Shown: piece by piece, positions 25,401-40,063 of the stretch
Position numbering within the stretch: position 1 is the first letter of the stretch
Layout: each line of letters begins with the position of its first letter
Source of the DNA: Rhizoclosmatium globosum
Lineage: Eukaryota > Chytridiomycota > Chytridiomycetes > Chytridiales > Chytriomycetaceae
Assembly (NCBI GenBank): GCA_002104985.1
Contig: MCGO01000037.1
Location: 310,001-374,000, forward strand
Direction: 5' to 3'
Length of the DNA: 64,000 bases
Translations under genes and position numbers: made by a program
Notes under the pieces: generated by a model
Database searches by the model: none
Seen by the model: only the letters and a program-made list of their open reading frames with translations
What the model was told of the DNA's origin: nothing

Positions 25401-26321
25401 TGACGAATGGACTCAAACGCAGCAGAAATTGTTGGAGGGTCAACAACAGAAGGAAGTGGATGTTCGAATGGTTCGTGAGGAATTGAATAGTGTGAAGGAG
25501 TCATTCAAAGAGAGTTGTGCCAAGAAAGATGCCATGATTCGAGAGTTGACAGAGTCTCTCGCAATTGAAAAGGCTAGAATTTCGGAGGACCGTTCAGGAA
25601 TCGTCAGCGCAAGTAACGAACCTCTAAGCAATGAGCCAGGAAGCTTAATGAGCGAGGTGCTATCTGAACTCATGACACAAACAGTTAATCAACCAGACGA
25701 TCACGCGATTGGAAAAGCGTGGCTGGAGGAATGGTACAAGACTCGAGCACCACTTGAATCCAATAATTGCTTGAAAGAGATTTCGCAAGTTCTGGGAACC
25801 AAATTGCCTGAATCAAGTAACCTTGAAACAGCAAAAACTGAAATTATCCACTCCATCGAAACCCAAAAATCTCGCGTCACACAACTCGAAAGTGTTTGTA
25901 GAGAGTTGGAAGCATTCGCCAAGACGCATTGGAGGCTGCCAAGTTGATGGAACTCAAGTATACAAATTCCAAGGTGGAGTCTGAGCAGAAGGAACAAGTT
26001 ATTACGCGTTTGCATAATGTCCTTGAAGATGGAGCATCCGTGATGGGCAAGAAGCGGTTGCAGAGCGTGATTGCGGCTACGCGGGTTGCAGTTAGCCAGA
26101 GTCAAAGCCGGAGAACTAGTTCAAGTGACTACGGCAGTATGAGATCAAGTATGGCTGAATACCCTGATGGACGCCGAAGCAGTGGTGGTGCTTCGAGTGG
26201 TAATCGAAGGGAGAGCGCGAGAATGAGTATGATGGGAGTAGGACCCCTTGTTGAAGAGCCTATTGAGGAGCCGCATGCGGCAGCCCCCGCTAAGACGCGA
26301 TTCCAGGCATTGCAGGTCTAG
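22464..26321 (+). CDS. Large coiled-coil protein with acidic N-terminus
   Basis: A gene of roughly 1,200 residues that I cannot name. N-terminal part: an extremely acidic stretch (Asp/Glu-rich, about 22675-22845) with SGEE/SDEE motifs, typical of casein kinase 2 sites. Next a Ser-rich region ending near 23518. Introns GTTGAG...CACAG (about 23519-23569) and GTAACG...TTCAG (23644-23697) join SSAIPTT to TSITALPIKLQLQELMESLESE. An additional intron or frame joint is required between about 22905 and 23000. The central exon gives over 700 residues of continuous heptads (23743-25920). A frame break near 25924 needs one extra base (GCCAAG|ACGCAT) to continue FAK-DALEAAKLMELK. The C-terminus is Ser/Arg-rich and basic. 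Probably a cytoskeletal, spindle-pole or Golgi structural protein; no specific domain identified. Confidence 0.7.
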
Positions 26322-26396
26322 CACGTATTTCAGCAGCTCTTAGTAAGAAGTGATTAATTCTAATAAAGGTAGAAGGGAAGAAGAAAAACCAAACAA

Positions 26397-27253
26397 ATGG
26401 ACACCACCACCACTGCCACCACCGCGGACACTCGACCAAGCGATGCCGACATTCTCGCGCACCAAAAAGCCGTAGCTGCGCCGTTCCTTAGCGCGCCGCT
26501 CGTTGGGTCCACCGGAACATTCGACGGACTGGTGCCGAGTACGCGGACAACGCGGCGTTCCTCCGAAAGGCGCTTCAGCTGAAGGACAAGGCCGTCGCCC
26601 TCCGACACGTGCGCAAGGACGGAAACTGCTTCTACCGCGCCTTCTCGTTCGCGCTCTTGGAGGCCCTGCTCAACTACGCCGGCTCGAACTGGGCAAAGAA
26701 GGTTGCCGAACGCATCAACGACACCAGAGCGACCTCACAAATCAGGGCTACGATCCAATCATCACAGACGACTTTTACGAGCCAATTGAAGCGGCCTTGA
26801 AGGACGATTTCACAGAGGACAAATTGAGAGGCATCTTCGAAGGGGACGGCGAGGTGAGGCTCCTACTGTTTGACTAGCAACAACCTGACTCAATCAAACC
26901 AGTACCAATCCGATACAATCGTCTGCTACCTTCGTCTCGTAACGGCTGCAGAGCTTAAAAAGAATCGAGACTTGTACGAAGCATTCATCCTTGATTCATA
27001 CCCTACTATCGATGAGTTTATTGCTCAGCAAGTGGAACCTATGGCTATCGAATCAGATCAAATTCACATCGTCGCTATTGCGAATGCTATCGGCGTCACA
27101 GTCAATGTTGCCAACCTTGATTCTTCAGATTCTGACTTGAACTTCCATGACATTACTCCAATGATGCCTTTGGACCTTGAGAACAGTCAACATCAACCTG
27201 TCGTTAGTTTGCTTTACAGACCTGGGCATTATGACATTGTGTACTTGAAATAA
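26397..27253 (+). CDS. OTUB1: Otubain (OTUB1-type) deubiquitinase
   Basis: OTU-family cysteine protease that removes Lys48-linked ubiquitin. The catalytic site is KDGNCFYRAFSFALLEALL (Asp and Cys) and the catalytic His is in VVSLLYRPGHYDIVYLK at the C-terminus. VEPMAIESDQIHIVAIANAIGV matches the conserved otubain core. An intron (GTGAGG...ACCAG, about 26854-26901) joins FEGDGE to YQSDTIVCYLRLV. Two frame breaks need one added base each: near 26531 (GLV|AEYADN) and near 26722 (RINDT|QSDLTNQGYD). Both joints fall inside regions that align well with the family, so the gene is most likely intact in the organism. Length after repair is about 270 residues, normal for OTUB1. Confidence 0.9.
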
Positions 27254-27346
27254 ATGCAGCTTAACATTCACGTTTTTGATCGATTCACACAAGACAAGTG
27301 GCCGAGTCACCATACAAGCAGATTCCGTCCAAAAACAATGAAAAGC

Positions 27347-27418
27347 TAGCACCGGCACGTTTCGATCGTGCGACCTCTGAGTTATGAGCCCAGCGATCTT
27401 CCGCTGATCTACGGTGCT
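27347..27418 (-). tRNA. Initiator tRNA-Met (CAT)
   Basis: The 72-nt sequence reads AGCACCGTAGATCAGCGG... to ...GTGCCGGTGCTA. Eukaryotic initiator features are present: A1-T72 as the first acceptor pair, anticodon loop CTCATAA with GGG on the 5' side of the anticodon stem, and T loop ATCGAAA instead of TTC. A TTTT terminator follows the 3' end. Confidence 0.92.
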
Positions 27419-27595
27419 ATTGTAATGATAGTTTGTAGGGCAATATAAGCCACCCCAATCTTACGAAATGTTTCGGCAGGCCGGAAAAGAATTGAATAAT
27501 TTCTTGAGTGCATCGATTATCTGCCCAATGCCCAAAGCCATTCCCAAGCCACTAAATACCACAGCCACTCCTTCCCACACGATCGCATTAAAAGA

Positions 27596-27668
27596 TGCCC
27601 CCAGACGGGATTGAACCGTCGACCTTTTCCTTACGAGGGAAACGCTACTACCACTGAGCTATAAGGGC
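27596..27668 (-). tRNA. tRNA-Thr (CGT), second copy
   Basis: Identical in sequence to the tRNA-Thr at 18222-18294: acceptor GCCCTTA/TGGGGGC, anticodon loop CTCGTAA, T arm GACGG/CCGTC. Downstream TCTTTT can serve as terminator. It lies 177 bases from the initiator tRNA gene, in the same orientation. Confidence 0.93.
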
Positions 27669-27925
27669 CCTATTTGTGGTTGGTGCAGAAAACTAGCAAT
27701 GAAAGGAAGGTACAAAACTAAATGAACGTTTGCCTCACATTAATTGTGATTAATTCTGAATTGGAAGGTATGTCTCATGGACTTTTCCCAACTTCCATTC
27801 AGTTGTAACCTACTTAGGCTACCATTCTCCATCAATGCCATTAATGCCTTCTCACATACACTAATATTCAGCATTAATACAGGTTTAATGATTTACAAAG
27901 CAAAAACAGTCAACAATCCTTTTGA

Positions 27926-28671
27926 ATGACGCCATTCCCCATCCTTGATCAACTCTCTCTCCTCCTCGGCTGGACGTACTTCCTCGCATGGTCGATATCC
28001 TTCTACCCACAAATCATCCTCAACGCCCATCGACGCAGCGTCACGGGCCTCTCCATCGACTTTGTCCTTCTGAACGTGTTGGGCTTCCTGTGCTACACAA
28101 TCTTCAACTGCGTCGAGTACTTCCGCTTCGAGAACCCTGATGTGCAGTTAAATGATGTCGGGTTTGCGGTACATGCGCTGGTGTTGTGCTGTGTGGCTAT
28201 GGCTCAGGTTGTTGTGTACAGCCGGATTTGAAATCAGTTGTGGGTGGGACGAGAGTTGAGACGCGTTTCGCTGTAGTGGGAATTCCGGTCCTTATTGGTG
28301 TGTGCAGTATAGTACTCCCGGAAAGGAAGACGCTGGTGGTGTTGGGTAGTGTGAAACTTGCAATCAGTTTATACAAGTACTTGCCACAGCTGTTTTTGAA
28401 TTGGCGGCGAGGATCTACTGTCGGTTGGTCTATTACGAATATCTTACTGGATGCTACTGGTGGGATCTTGTCTGTTGCGCAGCTATTTATTGATGCTGCA
28501 AGATTGAACCGAAACCCTTTCGAGAATCCTGTAAAATTGGCGTTGGGTCTTCAGTCGCTTGCTTTTGACGTGCTATTTATCCTTCAGCATTATGTGTGGT
28601 TTGCCAACCGGACCACAGCGAAGAAGTTGATGTGGAAAGGCCCGAAATTGATGAACAAACGCCTTTATTGA
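27926..28671 (+). CDS. CTNS: Cystinosin-like lysosomal/vacuolar cystine transporter (PQ-loop)
   Basis: Seven-helix PQ-loop protein of the cystinosin/Ers1 family, exporting cystine from the lysosome or vacuole with protons. Both PQ motifs are visible: WSISFYPQIILNAHRRSVTGLS near residue 22 and LYKYLPQLFLNWRRGSTVGWS in the second half, followed by NILLDATGGILSVAQL. These match cystinosin rather than other PQ-loop subfamilies. A frame break near 28206 (VVVY|QPDLKSVV) needs one extra base; hydrophobic helices continue on either side. Length after repair is about 249 residues, shorter than animal cystinosin because the glycosylated luminal N-terminal domain is missing, as is usual in fungi. The stop lies 22 bases from the convergent Tat-SF1-like gene. 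Confidence 0.9.
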
Positions 28672-28693
28672 ATGGGGCAACTGCAAGATCCTC

Positions 28694-29875
28694 TTAATGG
28701 TTCTCTTCAAGCCAGTTTTCAAACGCGGCTAGTCGCTTTTCTTCTTCAGCTTGAATCTCTTCCGCCGTCTTGTTTCCTTAAATTTCTCTTTGCCATCCCG
28801 ATATTGCTTCAATCTTACGCCCTCCAAAGAAACGCCCGTTATTTTTCTGCAAGTTCTTATTAGTATTTATGCCACGAATAAAGAACTTCATACCTCTACA
28901 CATTTGGCTGCAGCTTCAGTCTCTTTGAACCTAACCGTAATGACACCTTCGTCTGAATGGTCGTACATAACCACATTCGTTACTTCTCCTAATTTCTCAC
29001 ATTCCTCTCGAACTTCTTCCTTGAGGTCAATCAATAGGTTGGATCTTCCTTTGAACGCGTAGAAATTCAGTTGACCATCTAAAATAACGATTAACTCACA
29101 TCAATCTCCTGTTTTGTAAACATATGCTTCATGATGACAATCTTGCTGATTTTCTCAGACTTTTTACCAGCTTCCTCTTCAAACCAATCTAGCTTCCTTC
29201 GAATGCATTTCAGTACTCAAAACGATGAACTGAACGCCACTTACTTTTGCAAGTTCTGAATTTTCTTTTGCGCCTTTTTCTTGTCAACTTTACTGACTTT
29301 CGGTGCCTCTGCTGTTGGCGGTCGTGGTTTCTCCTGGAACACTGCTTGACTAACTCGAATCTTTGCACTGTCCCCAAATCGGAATTCACTTTCGTCCAGC
29401 AAGTCAACTGCTAACTTCACTGATTCCTCCTTGAAATATGTCACGAGAGCATCCCCTTTGTTATTCCCTTCTGCGTCCTTGTACAACTTGATCCGAGGCA
29501 GCCCAGTCGCAATATCCTCCATAATAATTCCGTATTTTCCGAACACTTCTTTCATCTCGTCAACTGTGACGTCCTGGGGCAGATTTGTGACATAGATTGA
29601 CGAATTGACCTTCTTTTTTGGTTCCTTTGCCGCCTTCTTCTTTGCCTCTTCTTCTTCCTCTGCTAGTTTCCGTTTTCGAGATGCGGCGATTTGATCGTCA
29701 GCAGAAGGATCAAAGACTGCGGATGGATCAAAGGCTGGAAGAGCCTGGACTCAAATAAGCATTCTGGAGACGTGTTACTACGTTGACATACCTGTGGAAA
29801 CCATCCACCCACTTCCGCATTCCACTCATATATGGTGCCGTCATCTCCGACTCTTGTTTTGCTGGTGTTCTGCAT
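28694..29875 (-). CDS. CUS2: Tat-SF1/Cus2-like U2 snRNP assembly factor
   Basis: RNA-binding protein of the HTATSF1/Cus2 family, which binds SF3b1 and helps assemble U2 snRNP. N-terminus: VGDDGTIYEWNAEVGGWFPQ, the conserved Trp-containing segment. After an intron come a Lys/Glu-rich linker and RRM1 (SSIYVTNLPQDVTVDEMKEVF...GDALVTYFKEESVKLAVDLLDE). A Lys-rich helix and KLDWFEEE lead to RRM2 of U2AF-homology type (IVIMKHMF...VITVRFKETEAAAKCVE, NNGRFFGGRKIEA). The tail AEEEKRLAAFENWLEENH ends at 28694. The frame is disturbed near 28790-28830, between IEAIS and the tail, where about two compensating base losses would restore WDGKEKFKGNKTAEE. Start at 29875 is the best-supported ATG; a few upstream in-frame residues are possible. 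Confidence 0.87.
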
Positions 29876-29956
29876 TTGTTGGTTTTGTTTTGGATGATAG
29901 AAAAACAATCAAAGAAATGATTCCTTTTGCAGTACACCCACGAAGCTACGAGAACC

Positions 29957-30988
29957 ATGAAGGGTAAGTTGTAACCCTGTAATACTATACTCGATGGTTT
30001 TAATACTCACACGTTTGTTGTAATTCTGCAGGGATCATTCTCACTCTCATTCGCATGGCCACGATCACACCCACGAACACGGCCATTCGCACGAGGCTAT
30101 GGAACACCCTGGATCATACGACACAAGAGATCCATTCATGACTCGTGACTGGAGCGAGAGAGCCTTCACCGTTGGCATTGGAGGGTGAGTATAGATCTCA
30201 TGGGTGGCCAAGCTTGCATCTCCTCTAGATATCCTTTCCCAAACCACTCAGATCAATTCATCATCTTATAACCACTGTATTTCGCTAATTCACACAACCT
30301 TATCGACCAATAGACCCGTTGGTTCTGGAAAAACAGCTCTGATGCTCGCGCTTTGCCAACGACTCCATCCCACCTACAACCTGGCTGCCGTCACCAACGA
30401 CATTTTCACAAAAGAAGATGCAGAGTTTCTCGTTAAACACAATGCGCTTCCAGAAGGGCGTATTGAGGCTGTTGAAACTGGAGGTTGTCCGCATGCAGCT
30501 ATCCGAGAAGATATTAGTGCTAATTTGGGGAGATTGGAGGAATTGAATGCAAAGTTTGGGTGTGGAATGTTGTTGGTGGAGAGTGGTGGCGATAACTTGG
30601 CAGGTGTGAAACGATTCCACACAGTCAGACTCATTACTAATCCAACTGAATGAACATAGCAAACTACTCGCGTGAACTTGCTGATTATATTATCTACGTG
30701 ATTGATGTCTCTGGTGGTGACAAGGTTCCGCGAAAGGGTGGTCCAGGAATCACTCAATCTGATCTGTTGGTTATTAACAAGACTGATTTGGCTCCTTATG
30801 TTGGTGCCGACTTGAGTGTCATGGACCGTGATGCCAAGAAAATGAGAGGTGTTGGGCCCACTGTCTTTGCCGTTGTGACCAAAGGAGATGGTGTGGATGC
30901 CATTGTCAACGAGATTTTGAAGGTTTATCGTAATTGTGGAGCTGAGAGGGAGTGGTTGATTCGAAGTGGGCAGATGCAAATGGATTGA
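29957..30988 (+). CDS. ureG: UreG urease accessory GTPase
   Basis: G3E-family GTPase that delivers nickel during urease maturation. Exon 1 is only ATGAAGG; after a GTAAGT...CTGCAG intron the protein continues with a His-rich metal-binding N-terminus ([21 protein letters not shown]). The P-loop [12 protein letters not shown] is split by an intron after GIGG. Then [36 protein letters not shown] | [24 protein letters not shown] and the NKTD guanine-specificity motif. Length near 275 residues. All hallmarks of an active UreG are present. It implies that the genome also encodes urease, UreD and UreF elsewhere. Divergent from the Tat-SF1-like gene, 81 bases between start codons. Confidence 0.95.
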
Positions 30989-31023
30989 TTGACTCCGAAC
31001 TCCAATGGAAATAGCATTTTATT

Positions 31024-33398
31024 TTACTTGATATCTTTGAGAATCGCGTCGACAATCCCATGCATCTCGACCAGATTGACCTCCCGACCTTTTGGCGTTA
31101 ATGGTATCACGAATCCGTACCACGTTACTCCTAAGCCTCTCGCAAGAGACGAATATGCCATATTCCAGCCCCGCCTTTCCACGGGCTGAGTCAATACTTC
31201 AACCACTGACGCCCCAAAAGGCGTCGACACAACGTAGCCTAACCCAGCTCCTTCTACACTAATTATCACGCGTGCACGAGCAAAATGCGCTAAAATGGTA
31301 TGTGCAGGTGGCAAAGCATCTCCATCCATCATTGAAACCACAGAGTATCCACGAAACTCTTTTGACAGCATCCTTGCAAGCTCGTTATGGTTTTTGAGGC
31401 GGTATTTCGCAGATGATGGCTGTATTACCAAGATATCTGTTTGGGGGAGAGGTGGAAGTTGGTGCGAGATGTGTGTACGAAGCATGTGGAGACTGTATTC
31501 TGACGGAGTTGAGCAGTGGAGTTGCGGCTCCGGGATATATAGGGTTTTGCGTAGAGTGGACCAGAGATGAGAGGATTTTTTAAGTTCAGGAATCGGAATA
31601 TTGAGGATAGGAATTGGCGCGAACCTCCTAATGATGTGTAATGGATTGCGATGTGTGGGTGTGTACGTAGTTCTTCCAGGTAAGGTGCGATTCGCGGGAG
31701 TGTCGTGACAAAATGCCAGTGTGATAATGAAGCCTTGTCGCTTGGCGTGCTTGCAACAAACACTTCAGAGACAGCAGATAGCTTTTCGTTCTTTAAGAAT
31801 ACAGTCGGGTCCACATCAGAACTTTGACAAGATCCTTCAAAATGAATGACAGCTCCATCTTTGTTCACGACAACTCCTTGAGATGTTACCCATCCTTCAC
31901 GTATCGCAATCAAGATCGGGTTATGAAACTGATGGTAACGAAACCGATCCATTTTGATGTATCGGACAGTGAGAGTTGGATACACATATTCTACCTCCTT
32001 CTGAGCTGCATTTTTCTTCCCCTTCTTTCTTTTTTTGATTAATGTTGGCGCGACAGCGATCGGCGACGCTTTCGGAAGCGGAACAATCATTTGCCGAGCT
32101 TTTGGACACTGATGAATTCCAACATAATGCAATTCGTCCGCCTTTGAAGCATTGAACACGTTGCAGATGTCGTTGCCAATAAATCGAGCACGTTTAAGCT
32201 TTTCGCCTATTGTTCCATCAGGGTATGGCGTAAAATTTGTATGGTGATGTGGATGTTGAAGTGGAGCTAACGCACGAATGCAGTGTGTTGGAGAAGTGAG
32301 GTTTTTGAAATGTCCAAGGATATGGTTTAGCCGTCGTAGACGCGTTTTTTCTTGAGGAGGTGCAGGAATAACGATTTGGGTCATATTCTCGCAGCCTTTG
32401 TTTTGGCATAGATGGATTCGACAGGATGTCAAAAGTGTTGATGGAGGCACATATGTGAGTTTTGAAATATCCACGGCGTGGTAGTAGGGTGACATGAACT
32501 GCAAAACACTTAAGTATTGACTAAGACTAACAAACAGCATTAGTAAGGTACCTGGGAGGTAGAGATGGTCGTCATATTTTGCTTTACGTTTATATACTCG
32601 GAACGCGAGCATGGTTTACCCAAGCAAGTAGGTAGGTTATCTTTGAAGAGAAATTCAGGGTCGCCCTTCCACTTTTCAGAGTTAAATGAGCGCACTCCTG
32701 TTGCTTTGAATGCTTCTGACGGTAAACGTGCCTTCAACATTTCCATCATGATTTCTTTAGAAAGACCTGCCGCATCAGCCATCGCATCAATTTATGATTT
32801 AATTTGTATGACACGCTGAAAGTGCGGGATGATTGCGGGGATGATGATTGAACCTCTTCTTTTGAGTCATTCACTTCAGCATCTTCTTGTTCTTCGCCTG
32901 TCTCGTTATTCCCTTCGTCATTTTCTTCTTGTTCAGATATGTCTAAACTCTGGTCCTCTGCTTGTTCCATGCCGTCAATTATTTCAGATTCAGTGTCAGC
33001 AATATAATCCTCCTCTGCCCATCTACGGCCGTGACATCCTTCTGTATACTTCCAGACAGATATTTGACATTCAGTTTAGCCATATTGGATAGATTGGGAG
33101 TATAGCGGCGAGTATCGACAAAATCCAATCTGGCTATTGGGTTTTGAGAAGATTCCAGAAGAGCCTCATTGAATGCATCAGAAAGCGAAGGTATCTTTCG
33201 ATTTTTCGATAATGGATTTGGCTTTATCGGAGATGGAAGCGCGTCTGTGACAGGTTCAGCAGAATGGGATCGTAGGTGATGGAGACAGAGATACAAAATG
33301 CAGAAGACGGTAAACAACAGACATCTGTAGACATGCCTCTTTCGAATCACGATCTTTGGGGACAGGGAAGCAGTTTGTGGAGCCAATGATTTGAGCAT
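31024..33398 (-). CDS. GT61-like (DUF563) type II membrane glycosyltransferase
   Basis: A type II membrane protein: start at 33398 (MLKSLAPQTASLS), basic segment, then a single hydrophobic helix VYRCLLFTVFCILYLCLHHL. A luminal stem follows that is Ser/Pro-rich and then Glu/Asp-rich (about 32750-32970). The catalytic region is the large exon 31425-32560, and the C-terminal part 31024-31485 has the DUF563/GT61 signature ARVIISVEGAGLGYVVSTPFGASVVEVL. GT61 enzymes act in the Golgi on N-glycans or wall polysaccharides (xylosyl- or N-acetylglucosaminyl-transfer). The typical HGAGL is EGAGL here, so the usual His is replaced by Glu, which may affect activity or donor choice. Exon joints near 32540-32780 and 32970-33000 are approximate. 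Substrate not predictable. Confidence 0.72.
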
Positions 33399-33431
33399 TG
33401 GTTTTATTTGTGTTTGACAGCAACAAAGAAC

Positions 33432-34434
33432 ATGACCACAAAACGGGTACTGTCGATCCAGTCGCACGTCGTCCACGGCCACGTCGGTAAGCCATCGAAC
33501 CTGTTCTGTTTATTAGTTTAATCTTGCATCAATCCAAGGCAACAAAAGCGCCACGTTCCCACTAAACCTCCTCGGCTTCAACGTCGATCCGCTGAACACG
33601 GTCCAGTTCAGCAACCACACCGGCTACGGCGTCTTCACCGGCGACAGACTCGACGGAAACCAGGTCCTGTCGCTCTTCGACGGCCTCACTCGAAACGGCA
33701 TCACCGACCAGTACTCCCACTTGCTCACGGGCTACCTCGGAAAGGCATCTATCTTGGAAGCTGTCATTCAGATTGCAAAGGCGCTCAAGGCACTGCCAAA
33801 GCCACCTCTTTTTGTCCTTGATCCGGTTCTTGGTGACAACAACTCGCTTTACGTGCCTCAGGAACTAGTGCCACTGTACAGAGACTCACTATGCCCTCTT
33901 GCTGATGTTATTACTCCAAATGGATTCGAGGCGGAACTCCTGTCAGGCCTGCCAATTAAATCCGAAGCTGAAGCCATCGCAGCCCTCGATAAACTGCACT
34001 CTCTCGGCCCTAAAACTGTCGTGATCACATCTGTAGATTGGGGGGCCGGCTCTCAAACGTGGTCCATGTTTGTATCACACTCATCCACAAATTCAGATTC
34101 TGTCACACGTTTCAAAATTGATTTCCCGCGTCTTGTCGGCTCGTTTACTGGAACTGGAGATTTATTCGCTGCATTGCTATTGGCGCGTATTATCGATGAA
34201 GAAGCGGGGAATGTGATTACTCCAAAGAGTTTGATTCGGGCTTGTGAACTGGCTGTTGCTACTATGCATCATGTTTTGTTAGAAACTGTAGAGAGGATGA
34301 ACGGACAATCTCAGGGACTTGGTTCTGATGCAGAAAGAGGCGGAAAGAATGTCAAGTACAGGGAACTTTCTGTCATTGACAGTCGCAAATGGATTGAAAA
34401 CCCCACGCTGGAGTTCAAGGCTGTAATGATTTAA
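33432..34434 (+). CDS. PDXK: Pyridoxal kinase
   Basis: Phosphorylates pyridoxal, pyridoxine and pyridoxamine in the vitamin B6 salvage pathway; ribokinase-like fold. Exon 1 (33432 onward) reads MTTKRVLSIQSHVVHGHVG, the conserved start of eukaryotic pyridoxal kinases. An intron with GTAAGC donor joins it to GNKSATFPLNLLGFNVDPLNTVQFSNHTGYG. Further family segments: HLLTGYLGKAS, FVLDPVLGDNNSLYVP, ITPNGFEAELLSG, VVITSVD, and the ATP-site motif SFTGTGDLFAALLLAR with the catalytic Asp. Length of about 310 residues is normal. Divergent from the GT61-like gene with only 33 bases between start codons. Confidence 0.95.
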
Positions 34435-34593
34435 ACATGTTCTTTGGGATTTAAAGGCGAAGGTTTGGCTGCATACACGGGACACTCATTCACCCCTCAA
34501 TAAACTCAACCACTCATTATTCTCAATGTCATAAGCAAGAACTTTTAATCACTCTCCCTCATAACATTGCAAAAGTAAAAAACGCTAATCAGT

Positions 34594-36260
34594 CTATTGT
34601 GCACCATCCACCTCTCGTTCCAAAGCCGACCTCCCGAACGATCGGAAATGCTGCGAATTCTTAAATTCACTGTACAACGTAAATAATACATGCAGGGACT
34701 CAATGGTACTAGTGCTTGGTTTCCTTTTCGCGCCTTCTTTTTGTTGTTGCTGCTGCTGTTGCTGAGGCGATGGTGTGGGAATATCCAGAATGGCTGTGAG
34801 GAGGCGAGCAAAAGAACCTAAAGAAATCTCAAGGTCTGCAGTGGGTAATTTGAGCTAAAGAAAAAATTCAAGCATTAGTTGTTATAGCGCTGAATATCAA
34901 TTGAACTAAACTGTAGCCAACGCTTCTTCAATCTCAGTTGGCCAAACTTGCATAAGTTCTTCAATATCGGGCATTCGCCGGGAATAATGTACAGCAGGCG
35001 CCGGTTTTGCAGCGTGTAGTTCTTTCACATTTCGGATCCAGTTATCAAGTGGTTTAGAGTTACTTCTCAGACTGATGCTGTCAATACTTCTGACAACTTG
35101 AGGTACAGGGGCAATAGATTTTGTTACAGCGCGAAGATGTAGATCCAGTACTGTTGGATCTGACTGTTTCCCACTTGGTTCGTCAAGGACATTCAAACCT
35201 AGTGCTTCCGGCTTTTGGTCTGGCCTTGAAATCTAGTCGCCTATTGTTACATTCCAATTCAATATCATGTTTGACTTACTTTGATGAAGGCATCAATATC
35301 TCCAATTGCAGGAATAAACTCAGGAATAAAGCACTGCAACTGTGGCTCCAGTTCAATCTCCTGTGGACAATACCGTGAAATATATTGAAAGATTTCTTTC
35401 ATCTCTTCGCTGAGTGAGCTATCCTTGAATCTGTGTGCAAATAAGGCGTCAGCAGAGTACTAATCTACAAATCTGAACACACACCCTTTCGCACCATAAT
35501 CAGCCGCTGAAATCTCATCGTCGTCGTCATCATCGTCCCCAGTTATCAGATCATGGTCTGCAGATTCTTCTTCTGTCATACGCCGGCCTGCGCGCTATAC
35601 ACCCGAAAAAATCAGCTCAAACCAATAATAAACAAAAACAAAAAACTCACTTTCTTGACATCCCCACGATCCACCCTTCGCTGCGATTCCGGGGTCTTTG
35701 ACGACGACAACTGGTCTGACTTTGATTTAGACAATGCGTGTGATGAATCTTTTGGGGTTAATTGGTGGATCGCGTTGGCGGAGGCGGAGAGACCTTGTTG
35801 TTGTTGGAGACGGGATTTTGTCGGGATTGTGTCGGAGTGGACGGAATCATGTGTGGCACTCTAAGTTGCAGTTTTTGAGGGATGAGGATTTGGTTTGGGA
35901 AGATCGCGTTTTTTGTTGTTACCATGTCATCGTCATCTCCATCTGTCAGGTCTCCTTCGCTTTCGGACATTTGTGAAGGAGGAGTATCTCCTCGCGCTAA
36001 TTGCGTTTGAAGGTGTTAGAATAGCGTCTGTTACTCGCGTGCTGGTAATTACGCGGGTTGTTTGACGTGTCTCGGCTTTTTCCATGAAACTGATGATCGT
36101 CCTCCTCAGAATCTCTGCCTTCATCAGCAGACTCATCTGTCAGATCCAAGTTTTCATCAAAGTATCCACTGTTGGCCTGTGAATCGGAACGTTAATAGAC
36201 AGGCCAACCTAGGGAGAATAGGCCTCATACCCCCTTGTTTCTGATGCTCTCGTTACTCAT
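34594..36260 (-). CDS. IFT46: IFT46, intraflagellar transport complex B subunit
   Basis: Subunit of IFT complex B, which carries cargo such as outer dynein arms into cilia and flagella. The start at 36260 reads MSNESIRNKG and splices to ANSGYFDENLDLTDESADEG. An acidic, low-complexity N-terminal half follows. The conserved C-terminal domain is clear: SLSEEMKEIFQYISRYCPQEIELE, FIPEFIPAIGDIDAFIK, ALGLNVLDEPSGKQSDPTVLDL, AVHYSRRMPDIEELMQVWP, LPTADLEISL and LHVLFTLYSEFKNSQHF. A run of eight Gln (about 34739-34765) is inserted between ILDIPTPSP and the final helix. Six or so short introns. Its presence shows the organism builds motile flagella, as chytrid zoospores do. Confidence 0.93.
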
Positions 36261-36480
36261 TTTGACGTTTGTAGTAGATCGATGTGCTGTATGAAATGCG
36301 AAACCCGCGTCGCTTAAGTCCGTGTGATGAAGCTGGTTTGGAGTCGTTCTCGATGTTGACAATTTTTGAAATTCTACTCGAAGATACTCTTTTCGAAAAA
36401 AGCATAAAATGTAAATGTGACTGGAGAAATATAACAAGTTCGAAAGGTACTACTAATTCCCAATAAATGCAGTCACACAC

Positions 36481-39702
<3,222 letters not shown>

Positions 39703-40063
39703 TTTAGCTGAAATTGAGAAAGAGAAAGAGAAAGAGTGAGAGTGAGTGGGTGAATGCAGTCAGAGTAGCAGGAAACAGGTTACGCACTTTGACACCAAGT
39801 TTTCCTCTTTCCCCAATCAACAACACAACCACCATTTCCGCCACACGCCCCCTTTCGACACCGGCAGCAGCTTCACCACCTTCAACCAAGGCCAGTCTAG
39901 GCACTCTTGGCTACTCGCTGTCCCTTGGTCGGCGGGCAGTGAGTCTGTTCCTGCGATCAAGTGCATTGGTCACTGACTCGAATGCGAATGCTCCAACCAA
40001 CGAGTCAGTGCAAATCACTCGACAAATTGCACCGATTCTCTAAAACAAACACTTCATCACAGA

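Noticed and set aside
25924..26722. Programmed -1 ribosomal frameshifting in the coiled-coil and otubain genes
   Set aside because: The sites share no slippery heptamer or downstream structure, and similar breaks occur across unrelated genes; base loss in the assembly explains them better.
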